Source of the DNA: Elusimicrobiaceae bacterium | Lineage (GTDB): Bacteria > Elusimicrobiota > Elusimicrobia > Elusimicrobiales > Elusimicrobiaceae | Assembly: GCA_017525025.1 (NCBI GenBank) | Contig: JAFXUJ010000007.1 | Location: 352,272-416,271 of the forward strand | Direction: 5' to 3' | DNA length: 64,000 nt | Part shown: piece after piece, positions 1 through 7,931 of the stretch | Position numbering within the stretch: the stretch's first letter is position 1 | How the letters are laid out: every line of letters begins with the position of its first letter | The notes under the pieces: generated by a model | Told to the model about the DNA's origin: nothing | What the model saw: only the letters and a program-made list of their open reading frames with translations | Database searches by the model: none | Made by a program: the position numbers and the translations under genes

Positions 1-765
1 GATGGCTTGCGTCAGGGCGGTATCTCCACCGCCGGAAATCCCATAACTTAAATTTAATATAAGTATTTTGTCATTGGGATGTGTCTCATTATAATCAATT
101 ACATTATTGATGGCAGCGGTAACCGCTTGCGAACTGATCAGGCGGCTGCCGTTATCAACTTTGTAAACGATCAGCTCGGCATCCGGCGCTACTCCGGTAA
201 AGGCCGCTCCGCGTGCGCCGATAATACCGGCAATGGCCGTGCCGTGATTTTTAGAATCCTGTATATTGGCAGAATGGGTAAAGTCAGCTCCTTGGATATC
301 TTTGCCGTTAAATTCCGTGTGGGACGAAATACCGCTATCGGCAATAGCAATTTTGACGCCTTTACCGGTTAATCTTTTTTGTTGCGGATAAAGGTCATAA
401 GCCCACAAATTAGCCGTGTTGGTTCCCCCCGTTGAAATATAAACGGTTGTTCCCCACGAGATAACATGCACCGGCGGCGGCAAATGCGGTCTGGGTGGCC
501 GGGGCGGATGTTGCGGATGGTGTGGATGATGCGGGTGCGGTGGCACCGGCGGTGTTGGAGGATGTGGCGGATTAGGCGGTGTCGGCGGTTGTGGTGGCGT
601 AGGTGGCGTAGGCGGTGTAGGCGGGTGCGGAGGTTGTGGGGTTGGGTGTACGCTTACCGCACTCGTTTTGATTGATTTAATAGACGCAGCGTTGCGCGCG
701 TAGCTCGGCGTAACCAAACAAAAGCCGAGGAGTACAAGAGAGAATAGTTTTATTTTGTTGTTCAT
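1..765 (-). CDS. secreted S8 (subtilisin-like) serine peptidase, N-terminal part
   Basis: Reading the minus strand from the ATG at 765 gives 255 codons that stay open to the window edge, so the gene is partial. Residues 1-23 look like a signal peptide ending in PSYA. Residues about 41-99 are a proline-rich linker of PPxPP and HPxHP units. The catalytic domain follows, with the Asp motif IADSGIS (Asp about 143) and the His motif NHGTAIAGIIG (His about 174), both diagnostic of peptidase family S8. The catalytic Ser lies outside the window. A Shine-Dalgarno AGGTGG sits 8 nt before the ATG. The likely role is an exported protease, tethered or spaced from the surface by the linker; the substrate is unknown. 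The gene diverges from the gene at 919. Confidence 0.88.
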   Translation of the reverse strand, partial: MNNKIKLFSLVLLGFCLVTPSYARNAASIKSIKTSAVSVHPTPQPPHPPTPPTPPTPPQPPTPPNPPHPPTPPVPPHPHHPHHPQHPPRPPRPHLPPPVHVISWGTTVYISTGGTNTANLWAYDLYPQQKRLTGKGVKIAIADSGISSHTEFNGKDIQGADFTHSANIQDSKNHGTAIAGIIGARGAAFTGVAPDAELIVYKVDNGSRLISSQAVTAAINNVIDYNETHPNDKILILNLSYGISGGGDTALTQAI

Positions 766-824
766 ATAATTCCACCTTTTATATATTGTATAACACCTAT
801 ATAACACCGCAAACAAAAATTTTA

Positions 825-854
825 TTGTAAATTTATTTTTTTAATTGGTACAAT
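825..854 (+). promoter_or_regulatory. sigma70-type promoter for the 919 gene
   Basis: TTGTAA at 825-830 and TACAAT at 849-854 are separated by 18 nt, about 64 nt before the start codon. It lies in the 150-bp divergent region shared with the subtilase gene. Confidence 0.5.
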
Positions 855-918
855 ACTAGCATACCGCGCGGAAAGATGTTTTTTCGTTCCGGTAAAATTA
901 TTAAGGAGAACAAACGAA

Positions 919-1485
919 ATGAAAAAAGTAGTCGTATTGTTAGCCGCTGTATTATGCGCCTTCCCTGCTTTCGCGGGTGATAAAGGCATTTTGAAATTGT
1001 CCTTGTGGGACGATATTGCCGTTGCTTTGCCCAACAACACCCAAACCGTAAGAGGTGTCAACTTGGGTATTGGTGCTAAAACCGATTCTATTTATGGTTG
1101 GCATGCCAACTTAATTCTGGGTGAAGTTGATGAACTTCGCGGTATTAACACCGCGTTAGGTGTTGCTAAAGTAAGCGAAGGGTATGGTATCAACGAGGCT
1201 TGGATTTATGCTCGCTCCAACGAATTCTACGGGATTCAAGGTGCTATCGTTGATATCAATGATAGCCACTTCGGCGGCGCGCAATTTGGTGTCGTGAACT
1301 TTGCAAACGGTAAATTGATTGGTGCCCAATTAGGTATCTACAACCAAGTGGAAGACTTGCACGGTGCGCAAATCGGTATCGTAAACAATGCCCGCCACAT
1401 CAGCAAAGGTTTACAAATCGGTATCGTCAACATTGCCAAGAACGGTTGGTTCCCGGTGATGGTACTTGTCAACGGCCGCTTCTAA
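919..1485 (+). CDS. secreted repeat protein, LA_2272-like
   Basis: This 188-residue protein has a clear signal peptide (cleavage after AFA, residue 19). It then carries a series of short glycine-centred repeats such as GAQFGVVN, GAQLGIYN, GAQIGIVN and GLQIGIVN. This pattern resembles the LA_2272-type surface repeat proteins known from several diderm bacteria, which have no established function. The C-terminus ends in NGRF, an aromatic end as seen in many outer-membrane proteins. The start is supported by AAGGAG about 10 nt upstream. It is a single-gene unit with its own promoter and a strong terminator. The family assignment rests on the repeat pattern only. Confidence 0.75.
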   Translation: MKKVVVLLAAVLCAFPAFAGDKGILKLSLWDDIAVALPNNTQTVRGVNLGIGAKTDSIYGWHANLILGEVDELRGINTALGVAKVSEGYGINEAWIYARSNEFYGIQGAIVDINDSHFGGAQFGVVNFANGKLIGAQLGIYNQVEDLHGAQIGIVNNARHISKGLQIGIVNIAKNGWFPVMVLVNGRF

Positions 1486-1502
1486 TCTAAGATATTCTTA
1501 GT

Positions 1503-1534
1503 AAAACCGCGCATTTTAAAAGTGCGCGGTTTTT
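1503..1534 (+). terminator. intrinsic terminator
   Basis: The stem ACCGCGCA (1506-1513) pairs with TGCGCGGT (1523-1530) and is followed by a T-rich run. It closes the 919 gene. Confidence 0.8.
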
Positions 1535-1544
1535 GTTTTTATGA

Positions 1545-1680
1545 TATAATAATATAAGGTGAAATTGAGCGGAAGGCCGCCAACAGTTGTAAATCAAAGG
1601 CCGTTCCGACGTCACCCAAGGTGAACGCCACCGAGGTATCCTCTACCTTAATTTAGGCGCGCACCACAGGAGAATAAATA
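1545..1680 (+). promoter_or_regulatory. promoter and structured 5' leader of rpsB
   Basis: TATAAT at 1545-1550 is a good -10 box, which leaves a leader of about 120 nt before rpsB. The leader folds on paper into three hairpins. GGAAGGCC (1571-1578) pairs with GGCCGTTCC (1599-1607) with one bulge. TCACC (1612-1616) pairs with GGTGA (1620-1624). AGGTA (1634-1638) pairs with TACCT (1644-1648). GGTG at 1620-1623 can instead pair with CACC at 1629-1632, so two of the hairpins are mutually exclusive with alternatives. The Shine-Dalgarno AGGAG is at 1668-1672. An S2-binding autoregulatory leader is a reasonable guess; I do not recognise a named riboswitch core. Confidence 0.5.
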
Positions 1681-2712
1681 ATGAGTAACGTATCAATGAA
1701 AGCCATGTTGGAAGCTGGCGTGCATTTTGGTCACCAAACTTCCCGCTGGAACCCGAAAATGGGCCGGTTTATCTTTGGAGAAAGAAACGGCGTCCATATC
1801 TTAGACTTACAAAAAACCGCTAAAGAACTTAAAAAAGCCTGCGCTTTCGTAAAAGAAGAAAGCAAAAAAGGTGCTAAATTTTTGTTCGTCGGTACTAAAA
1901 AACAAGCTCAAGAAGCTATCCAAACCGAAGCCGCCCGCTGCGGTGCTTATTGCATCCACGAAAAATGGCTCGGTGGAACGTTAACCAACTTTCAAACCGT
2001 TAAGAAATCGGTAGAACGCTTGAACGAATTGGAAAGATGGGAATCTTCCGGTGTATTCAAAGCCATTTCTAAAAAAGAAGCCAGCCGCTTAACCAAAGAA
2101 ATGTTGCGCTTGCAAAAACTACTCGGCGGAATCCGCGATATGAAGGTACTGCCCGATGTGGTTTTTGTGATTGACCCGGTTGATACCGCCGGTGCCGTAC
2201 GTGAATCTTACACGTTGGGTATCCCGGTAGTAGCCGTGTGCGATACCAATGCGGATCCGGATTTAATCAGCGTACCCGTTCCCGGGAATGATGATGCCGC
2301 GCGTTCTATTAAATTGTTCTGCGCTGCCATGGCCGATTCTATCTTGGAAGGTCGCGCCGAAGCAGAAGCCGCCAAAAACCCGGCTGAAACCCCGGCGACC
2401 GAAAACCCGGTAATGGCCCAAGCTTTTGAAAGCGCGATGTTAGCCGCTGAAAAAGAAGAAGCTACCGCCGAAGAAACCAAAGAAGAAGCCCCGGTACAAG
2501 TTGCCGAAGAAGAAGTAAAAGTGGAAGCAGCTAAAGAAGAAAAGGCCACGGAAGAAGATAAATCGAAAGCCAAAAAAACAACTGCTAAAAAGACCACAAC
2601 TGCTAAAAAAACAACGGCCGCCAAAAAAACGACCGCTGCCAAAAAAACGACGGCCACTAAAAAGACCGCTACCAAAAAAGCAGAAAAAGAAACTGTGGCA
2701 GAAGCCAAATAA
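1681..2712 (+). CDS. rpsB: 30S ribosomal protein S2 with long charged C-terminal tail
   Basis: S2 is part of the small ribosomal subunit and binds last at the neck and platform. Residues 1-225 are a canonical S2 core, starting [20 protein letters not shown] and containing the FVGTKKQAQ and [10 protein letters not shown] motifs. The protein is 343 residues, about 100 longer than usual. Residues about 257-294 are strongly acidic (Glu-rich). Residues about 295-333 are tandem AKKTT-type repeats resembling histone H1 tails. rpsB heads the conserved rpsB-tsf-pyrH-frr order. Confidence 0.97.
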   Translation: MSNVSMKAMLEAGVHFGHQTSRWNPKMGRFIFGERNGVHILDLQKTAKELKKACAFVKEESKKGAKFLFVGTKKQAQEAIQTEAARCGAYCIHEKWLGGTLTNFQTVKKSVERLNELERWESSGVFKAISKKEASRLTKEMLRLQKLLGGIRDMKVLPDVVFVIDPVDTAGAVRESYTLGIPVVAVCDTNADPDLISVPVPGNDDAARSIKLFCAAMADSILEGRAEAEAAKNPAETPATENPVMAQAFESAMLAAEKEEATAEETKEEAPVQVAEEEVKVEAAKEEKATEEDKSKAKKTTAKKTTTAKKTTAAKKTTAAKKTTATKKTATKKAEKETVAEAK

Positions 2713-2723
2713 TTTCGCTTCTA

Positions 2724-2752
2724 CGGAAAGTTCCCCCTGTGGGAACTTTCCG
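2724..2752 (+). promoter_or_regulatory. 12-bp perfect hairpin between rpsB and tsf
   Basis: CGGAAAGTTCCC (2724-2735) pairs perfectly with GGGAACTTTCCG (2741-2752) across a 5-nt loop. No T-run follows, so it is not a standard terminator. It may be an mRNA processing or stability element, or a weak attenuator that tunes S2 against EF-Ts. Confidence 0.55.
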
Positions 2753-2779
2753 ACAGATTCTATAATTTAGGAGAAACAC

Positions 2780-3601
2780 ATGTCTTTAATGGACGATATT
2801 AAAAATTTAAGAGAAAAAACCGGCGCCGGCATGATGGACTGCAAAAAAGCCCTTATGGAGTGCAATAACGATATGGAACAAGCCGTCGTTTACTTGCGCA
2901 AGAAAGGTTTAGCCGCTATGGCTAAACGGGCCGACCGCGATACCAAAGAAGGCCGCGTCAGCGTGAAAACCGACGGTAAAAATATTGCAATGGCATACCT
3001 CGGTTGTGAAACGGACTTCGTAGCTAAGACCGATGATTTTATTAAACTGGCCGATGAACTGGCCGATTATGTACTCAAACACCCGGGTGTGGACTACATG
3101 ACCGACGAATATATCAAAGGCCAAATCACCGAACGTGCGCCGAAATTCGGCGAAAATACCGCTTTGAAAGGCGCCTATAACTGGGCTCCGGCCGAAGGTT
3201 CCGTAATGGCTTATTATGTCCACTCGGATAATAAAAAAGCTTCCATTTTGGAACTCGCTATCAAAGGTAACTGCGATAAAAACGCCGCGACCGAAATTGC
3301 CCGCGGCTTAGCTATGCACACCGTCGGTATGCAAAGCGGTTGGGTAGATGCCAAAGATATTCCGCAAGAAGTCATTGATCGCGAACTGGACATTTACCGC
3401 ACCCAAGCACAAAACGAAGGCAAACCTGCCGCCGCCATTGAAAAAATGCTCCCCGGCAAGGTTAAAAAGTTCGCCAAGGATAACTGCCTTTTGGAACAAC
3501 CCACGATTAAAGATAACAAAAAGACCGTGGCAGATTACTTAAAAGAAGAATCCAAAAAATTAGGTTGCGAACTGAGCGTTGTGCGTTTTGTACGCTTCTA
3601 A
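2780..3601 (+). CDS. tsf: translation elongation factor Ts
   Basis: EF-Ts is the nucleotide exchange factor that converts EF-Tu-GDP to EF-Tu-GTP. The 273-residue length is normal. The N-terminal UBA-like domain (LREKTGAGMMDCKKAL) and the EF-Tu contact motif CETDFVAKTDDF are present. It has a strong Shine-Dalgarno (AGGAG) and lies 67 nt after rpsB, its usual partner. A terminator directly follows, so rpsB-tsf is probably one transcription unit with pyrH separately promoted. Confidence 0.97.
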   Translation: MSLMDDIKNLREKTGAGMMDCKKALMECNNDMEQAVVYLRKKGLAAMAKRADRDTKEGRVSVKTDGKNIAMAYLGCETDFVAKTDDFIKLADELADYVLKHPGVDYMTDEYIKGQITERAPKFGENTALKGAYNWAPAEGSVMAYYVHSDNKKASILELAIKGNCDKNAATEIARGLAMHTVGMQSGWVDAKDIPQEVIDRELDIYRTQAQNEGKPAAAIEKMLPGKVKKFAKDNCLLEQPTIKDNKKTVADYLKEESKKLGCELSVVRFVRF

Positions 3602-3604
3602 TTT

Positions 3605-3633
3605 AAAGCCCCTCAAACGAGGGGCTTTTTTTT
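3605..3633 (+). terminator. intrinsic terminator after tsf
   Basis: AAAGCCCCTC (3605-3614) pairs with GAGGGGCTTT (3619-3628), loop AAAC, followed by a T-run. Confidence 0.9.
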
Positions 3634-3715
3634 AAGTCTGTTTTTTGAAAGCGGATTTAAGAAAAAGTCACTCATTTTGTGCTAGAATAATAAAAACCGA
3701 TAACAGGAGACTATT

Positions 3716-4444
3716 ATGAAACTCGTCAGCCAAGAACCCCAGAAAAAACGCGTTTTACTTAAACTTTCCGGCGAAGCATTAAGCACCGAAGGCCACCGCG
3801 GCATTGATCCGCAAGCCTTAAAAGCAATTGCCGTGGAAATTGCCGAGGCTTACCAAAAAAGCAATTGCGAACTATCCATTGTTATCGGCGGCGGAAACAT
3901 TTGGCGCGGTGTGCGCGACGGCGGAGGCGTAATTGACCGCGTTAATTCGGACAATATGGGTATGCTAGCTACCGTCATTAACGCAATTGCCTTGCAATCG
4001 GCCATTGAAGATGCCGGTGTGCCAACCCGCGTTTTAACCTCTATTAACATTTACCAACTTACCGAACCCTTTGTGCGCCGCAAAGCTGTGCGCCATTTAC
4101 AAAAAGGCCGCGTGGTCATTTTTGCGGGCGGCACAGGTAACCCGTTCTTTACAACGGATAGCGCGGCTGCCTTGCGCGCGTCCGAGATTAACGCCGACGT
4201 ACTTTTAAAAGCCACGCAAGTGGACGGCGTGTACGATTGCGACCCAAAAAAGAATCCCAACGCCAAACTGATCTCCCGCATTACGTATGCCGAAGCCATT
4301 GAAAAACGCTTGCAGTTTATGGATACGGCCGCACTTGCCTTGTGCATGGAAAAACAACTGCCCATCCAAGTATTTAACTTGCACAAAAAAGGCAATATAC
4401 AAAAAGCACTCTGCGGTGAAGAAATCGGCACCGTGATTTATTAA
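3716..4444 (+). CDS. pyrH: UMP kinase
   Basis: It phosphorylates UMP to UDP in pyrimidine nucleotide synthesis and belongs to the bacterial amino-acid-kinase fold, which is usually hexameric and GTP-activated/UTP-inhibited. The 242 residues carry the LLKLSGEAL start, VIGGGNIWRG and GGTGNPFFTTDSAAALRA motifs. TAGAAT at 3683-3688 is a possible -10 box and AGGAG precedes the ATG. It is followed 9 nt later by a small membrane protein gene and then frr. Confidence 0.97.
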   Translation: MKLVSQEPQKKRVLLKLSGEALSTEGHRGIDPQALKAIAVEIAEAYQKSNCELSIVIGGGNIWRGVRDGGGVIDRVNSDNMGMLATVINAIALQSAIEDAGVPTRVLTSINIYQLTEPFVRRKAVRHLQKGRVVIFAGGTGNPFFTTDSAAALRASEINADVLLKATQVDGVYDCDPKKNPNAKLISRITYAEAIEKRLQFMDTAALALCMEKQLPIQVFNLHKKGNIQKALCGEEIGTVIY

Positions 4445-4453
4445 GGGCTTTTT

Positions 4454-5002
4454 ATGAATACCGAACCTCTTGCTTTTTATACCAGTAAAAAGAAACTTAT
4501 CAAATTCTTTTTTCTCAGCTTGCTATTTGTATTAGGAGGTTGGGTACTTGTGAGTTTTGTACCGGAAAAGAAATTATGGGGCTGGGCAAGTATCATCTTT
4601 TTTGGATTTTGCGGTATGGTGATTTTATATCTATTGTGCCAAAAATCTAAAAAAATGCTTGAAATCGTCGCCGACGGGATACGTGTATTTAATTATTCGT
4701 TATTGCATTACGAGCCAAACAGTTGTATCTATATTCCTTGGTACGAAATTATTGAAACGAGTATTTGGGTACAAGAGGTCCAGCGTGCAAAATTGCCCTG
4801 GGCTATGCTGCGTATTCGTTCCGAAGAAAACCTGCTCAACCAACAAATGGATGAAGGGGCCAGAAGGCAACTTCGTCGGGGCCTGATTCGTCCCAATGAA
4901 TTTATGTTAAGCGTTACCAGTTTATCGGATATTTCTCCCGAAGAACTTAAAGAGATAATTGATGACAGATTACAGCAATACCGTGAGCAACACCCGCAAT
5001 AA
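4454..5002 (+). CDS. small membrane protein, STM3941-like
   Basis: This 182-residue protein has two hydrophobic segments near residues 16-37 and 43-62, then a soluble C-terminal half with an IPWYEIIETSIWVQ segment. The YTSKKK opening, two membrane spans and a later IPW motif resemble the STM3941 family, whose function is not known; the match is from memory and tentative. It sits between pyrH and frr, a place where other genomes have no gene, and its 3' end is 37 nt before the frr start. Confidence 0.7.
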   Translation: MNTEPLAFYTSKKKLIKFFFLSLLFVLGGWVLVSFVPEKKLWGWASIIFFGFCGMVILYLLCQKSKKMLEIVADGIRVFNYSLLHYEPNSCIYIPWYEIIETSIWVQEVQRAKLPWAMLRIRSEENLLNQQMDEGARRQLRRGLIRPNEFMLSVTSLSDISPEELKEIIDDRLQQYREQHPQ

Positions 5003-5039
5003 TTGCTATAATAAATTAACCTTATTTTGTGAGGAACGT

Positions 5040-5603
5040 ATGGAAGAAATTACCGCTTTACTAAGCAAAACCAAAACCGACATGGCCGAACACGTCGCCC
5101 GTTTGGAGCGCGACTTGGCCACCATCCGCACCGGCCGCGCCAGCGCAGGATTATTGGAAAATATCCGTGTAGATTATTACGGCACGCCTACGCCGATTAA
5201 ACAAATGGCCGTCATCAACATTTTAGATGCCAAAACCTTGGAAATCCAACCGTGGGATATCAGTTCTTTAAACGATATTGATAAAGCCCTCCAACAGGCC
5301 GACCTCGGTGCCAGCCCCGTTAATAACGGTAAAGTCATCCGCATTACATTACCTTCTATGACGGAAGAACGCCGCAAACAACTGGCTAAAAATATTTCCA
5401 AAATGAGTGAAGATTTTAAAGTGGCTGTTCGCAACGTGCGCCGCGACGTAATGGAAAAACTCAAAAAAGCGCAAAAAGCCTCCGAAATTACCGAGGATGA
5501 TTTGAAACGCTATGAAAGCGACGTGCAAAAAGCAACGGATGCCAGTATTGCCCAAATTGAAGCCGTGATTTCCAAAAAAGAAGCCGAAATCATGACCATC
5601 TAA
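5040..5603 (+). CDS. frr: ribosome recycling factor
   Basis: RRF splits the post-termination 70S ribosome together with EF-G. The 187-residue product starting MEEITALLSKTKTDMAEH matches the usual 185-residue length and contains RTGRASAGLLENI and RRDVMEKLKKAQK. I chose the ATG at 5040 because TGAGGAA lies just upstream and the family starts there. A start further upstream at 4959 would overlap the previous gene and add 27 unrelated residues. Confidence 0.97.
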   Translation: MEEITALLSKTKTDMAEHVARLERDLATIRTGRASAGLLENIRVDYYGTPTPIKQMAVINILDAKTLEIQPWDISSLNDIDKALQQADLGASPVNNGKVIRITLPSMTEERRKQLAKNISKMSEDFKVAVRNVRRDVMEKLKKAQKASEITEDDLKRYESDVQKATDASIAQIEAVISKKEAEIMTI

Positions 5604-5623
5604 TCGGGTTTGCAAGTATTTGA

Positions 5624-5657
5624 AAAATAGAGTCCCCCAAACGGGGACTCTATTTTT
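5624..5657 (+). terminator. intrinsic terminator after frr
   Basis: AAAATAGAGTCCCC (5624-5637) pairs with GGGGACTCTATTTT (5643-5656), a 14-bp perfect stem ending in T residues. Confidence 0.9.
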
Positions 5658-5673
5658 ACCCCTTCTAATAAAG

Positions 5674-5679
5674 TAAAAT
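5674..5679 (+). promoter_or_regulatory. putative -10 box for leaderless uppS
   Basis: TAAAAT ends 7 nt before the uppS ATG and there is no Shine-Dalgarno between them. Transcription would start at or beside the start codon. The -35 is weak. Confidence 0.4.
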
Positions 5680-5686
5680 AATATAT

Positions 5687-6367
5687 ATGTCTATTCCTAA
5701 GCACGTAGCAATTATCATGGATGGGAACGGCCGTTGGGCTAAAGCCCGTCGTTTGCCGCGTTTAGCCGGGCACCAAGCCGGAGCCAAAGCGGTGGAACGT
5801 ACCCTCAAAGCTGCCCAAGAGGCAGGCATTTCGTTTTTAACTTTATACGCATTCTCTACCGAGAATTGGACGCGCCCGCAAGAAGAAATCAATGGGCTGA
5901 TGCAACTGTTAGAACAAACGTTGGACCGTTACGGTGAAGATGCTGCCAAAAATAATTTCCGTTTGTGGATTAGCGGGGCACGTGAACCGTTGCCACAGGC
6001 CATTTTGGGTAAAATAGACAAGGTAGTAGCGGCTACTGCCCATCATACCGGGCTGACGCTTAATTTGGCTCTAAATTACGGGGCCCGGCAGGAAATTATC
6101 CATGCCGCCAACGCGGCTCTTAATGCCGGTGAGAAATTCCTTACGGCGGATATTCTACGCCGTTACTTGTACCATCCCGATTTGCCGGATCCGGAACTCA
6201 TAATCCGCACGTCCGGGGAAGAACGGCTTTCTAATTTCTTGCTTTGGCAGGCCGCATATAGCGAATTTTATTTTACTCCCGTTTTATGGCCCGATTTTAC
6301 CGAAAAAGAATTTCAAGCCGCTCTTACGGCTTATGCGGCCCGTACGCGCCGCTTTGGGGGTGTGTAA
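5687..6367 (+). CDS. uppS: undecaprenyl diphosphate synthase
   Basis: A cis-prenyltransferase that builds C55 undecaprenyl diphosphate, the lipid carrier for peptidoglycan and LPS assembly. The 226 residues start with HVAIIMDGNGRWAKARRLPR, containing the catalytic Asp and the Asn-Gly-Arg-Trp diphosphate-binding motif. FSTENWTRP and the C-terminal RTSGEERLSNFLLWQ are also diagnostic. The start follows a terminator and lacks a Shine-Dalgarno. One nt separates its stop from the next ATG, so the two are translationally coupled. Confidence 0.96.
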   Translation: MSIPKHVAIIMDGNGRWAKARRLPRLAGHQAGAKAVERTLKAAQEAGISFLTLYAFSTENWTRPQEEINGLMQLLEQTLDRYGEDAAKNNFRLWISGAREPLPQAILGKIDKVVAATAHHTGLTLNLALNYGARQEIIHAANAALNAGEKFLTADILRRYLYHPDLPDPELIIRTSGEERLSNFLLWQAAYSEFYFTPVLWPDFTEKEFQAALTAYAARTRRFGGV

Positions 6368-6368
6368 T

Positions 6369-7073
6369 ATGTCCACTGTCCGTCCGGAAGAAGTTGTGGC
6401 GCAGATTAAACGTTATTCTTCGGCCCGTTTTAAAAAACAAATGCAAGAACGTTTTGGTATTAATACGGACTTAGCTTTGGGAACTCCTGTTACCCAATTG
6501 CGTAAACTCGTAAAAAATTTGCCCCGCCCCGACCAAGAATTAGCCGAATCTCTTTGGCAAACCGGTATCCATGAAGCACGTATTTTGGCTTCTATGGTGG
6601 CCGATCCGGCGCAGATGACGCGCGAAAAATTAGATACGTGGGTAAAAGATTTAAATTCATGGGATATTTGCGATTTATGCAGTGCCAATCTCTTTGCCAA
6701 AGTAAAAAAACCATTAAAATTAGCCGAGCGTTGGATAAAAAAAGAAGACGAATTTATCCGCCGGGCCGGGTTTGCCACCTTATGTGCGCTATCTTTGCCA
6801 CGTGCCAAAACCAAAGATGAAGATCTTTGCCTCTTTTTACCTTTAATCAAAATTCACGCGTCCGATCCGCGCCCCATGGTACATAAGGCCGTCAATTGGG
6901 CATTACGTAATATAGGCAAAAAAAATCCGCGCCTTACCCCCCACGCCATTGCCTGTGCTAAAGATATTTTGGACCTTTACTCGGATAATAGAGTCGCCCG
7001 TTGGGTAGCTAATAATGCCCTGTGGGAACTAAACAGCCCCAAAATCAAAGCCCTGATTGCTACGCGCAAATAA
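6369..7073 (+). CDS. DNA alkylation repair protein, AlkD-like
   Basis: This 234-residue protein matches the AlkC/AlkD HEAT-repeat DNA glycosylase family, which removes 3- and 7-alkylated purines. Helical segments run throughout. Family-typical pieces include GTPVTQLRKLVKNL, WDICDLCSANLF, WIKKEDEFIRRAGFATLC and a VHKAVNWALRNIGKKNP motif near the C-terminus. I chose the ATG at 6369 since it gives the family N-terminus and lies 1 nt after the uppS stop. Its place in an envelope operon is unexpected and probably reflects simple co-transcription. Confidence 0.88.
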   Translation: MSTVRPEEVVAQIKRYSSARFKKQMQERFGINTDLALGTPVTQLRKLVKNLPRPDQELAESLWQTGIHEARILASMVADPAQMTREKLDTWVKDLNSWDICDLCSANLFAKVKKPLKLAERWIKKEDEFIRRAGFATLCALSLPRAKTKDEDLCLFLPLIKIHASDPRPMVHKAVNWALRNIGKKNPRLTPHAIACAKDILDLYSDNRVARWVANNALWELNSPKIKALIATRK

Positions 7074-7103
7074 CCCTTCTTGCGCGCGCGTACGGAAAAT
7101 TTA

Positions 7104-7109
7104 TAGAAT
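7104..7109 (+). promoter_or_regulatory. putative -10 box for leaderless cdsA
   Basis: TAGAAT ends 6 nt before the cdsA ATG with no Shine-Dalgarno between. TTGCGC at 7080-7085 could be a -35 at 18 nt spacing. Confidence 0.45.
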
Positions 7110-7115
7110 AGAAAT

Positions 7116-7931
7116 ATGCTATTACCTAGAATTTTAACGGCCGTTATCGGCTTACCTGTTGTATTGGCTGCCATCCACTTTGGTGGCATCGTTTACATGG
7201 TTTTTGTAGGCTGTGTAATCTTGCTTTGTTTATATGAATATAGCTTAGTGCTAACGTCGGGCCGGAGACCCGTTCATACCCCCAGTCTGTTATTTTTTGG
7301 CTTAATTATGGCGGTGGTGGCGGTTTTAGGGCGGACCTCACTTATTACGGATCTACCGGATAATTTATATCCTTTTTCCATCAGTGTGGTGATTTGTGGA
7401 GTGCTTTTTGTGGAAGTATTAACCCCCAAACGCTCCTGGGAGCGGGTGTGTAATACTTTTACCGGGATTTTTATGATTCCGTGGGCACTTGTACACCTGA
7501 TTAACTTGCGCGATATTCCCCAATATGGCGAATACTTAACCCTTTTTATGATGGTTACGATTTGGGTATCTGATTCCGGCGCGTATTTTTCAGGGCGGTT
7601 CTTTGGGCGTCACAAATTAAATCCCGAAGTCAGCCCTAAAAAAACATGGGAAGGAGCTATCGGCGGTACCCTTTTGGCAGTTGGCGCGGCCGCTTTAATG
7701 CACCATTTATTTTTATCAACGGCTTTTTCCGTTCAAAAAGCGCTTTGGTTGGGGCTTTTGGTAGCTATTGTGGGGCAGGTGTCAGATTTGGCTGAATCCG
7801 TCTTAAAACGCTCTGCGGGCGTAAAAGATTCTTCCAATTTACTACCCGGCCATGGTGGATTTTTAGATCGGTTTGATTCGTACCTGTTGCTAGCACCCTT
7901 ATTTTACTACGTGGTATTGTACACCTTATGA
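7116..7931 (+). CDS. cdsA: phosphatidate cytidylyltransferase
   Basis: It makes CDP-diacylglycerol from phosphatidic acid and CTP in the inner membrane, the branch point of phospholipid synthesis. The 271 residues are mostly membrane helices. The family signature is present near the C-terminus as SVLKRSAGVKDSSNLLPG followed by HGGFLDRFDS, including the metal-binding Asp residues. It overlaps dxr by 4 nt, the usual arrangement uppS-cdsA-dxr-rseP. Confidence 0.96.
   Translation: MLLPRILTAVIGLPVVLAAIHFGGIVYMVFVGCVILLCLYEYSLVLTSGRRPVHTPSLLFFGLIMAVVAVLGRTSLITDLPDNLYPFSISVVICGVLFVEVLTPKRSWERVCNTFTGIFMIPWALVHLINLRDIPQYGEYLTLFMMVTIWVSDSGAYFSGRFFGRHKLNPEVSPKKTWEGAIGGTLLAVGAAALMHHLFLSTAFSVQKALWLGLLVAIVGQVSDLAESVLKRSAGVKDSSNLLPGHGGFLDRFDSYLLLAPLFYYVVLYTL

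Noticed and set aside
466..675. Plus-strand Trp/Arg-rich open frame
   Set aside because: It is the complement of the proline-rich codons of the subtilase linker; composition is absurd for a protein.
1559..1627. Possible 22-codon leader peptide starting GTG just after TATAAT in the rpsB leader
   Set aside because: It would fit leaderless initiation, but it runs through the hairpin arms, has no regulatory codon run and no other support.
2560..2700. CRISPR-like short repeats
   Set aside because: They are in-frame codon repeats of the S2 tail with no spacers or unique intervening DNA.
2208..2708. 166-codon antisense frame over rpsB
   Set aside because: Low-complexity complement of the Lys/Ala tail repeats; no start signal.
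2724..2752. Terminator after rpsB
   Set aside because: The stem is perfect but no T-run follows, so it is listed as a hairpin of unknown role.
4959..5040. Upstream in-frame start for frr
   Set aside because: It adds 27 unrelated residues inside the preceding gene; the ATG at 5040 has a Shine-Dalgarno and the family N-terminus.
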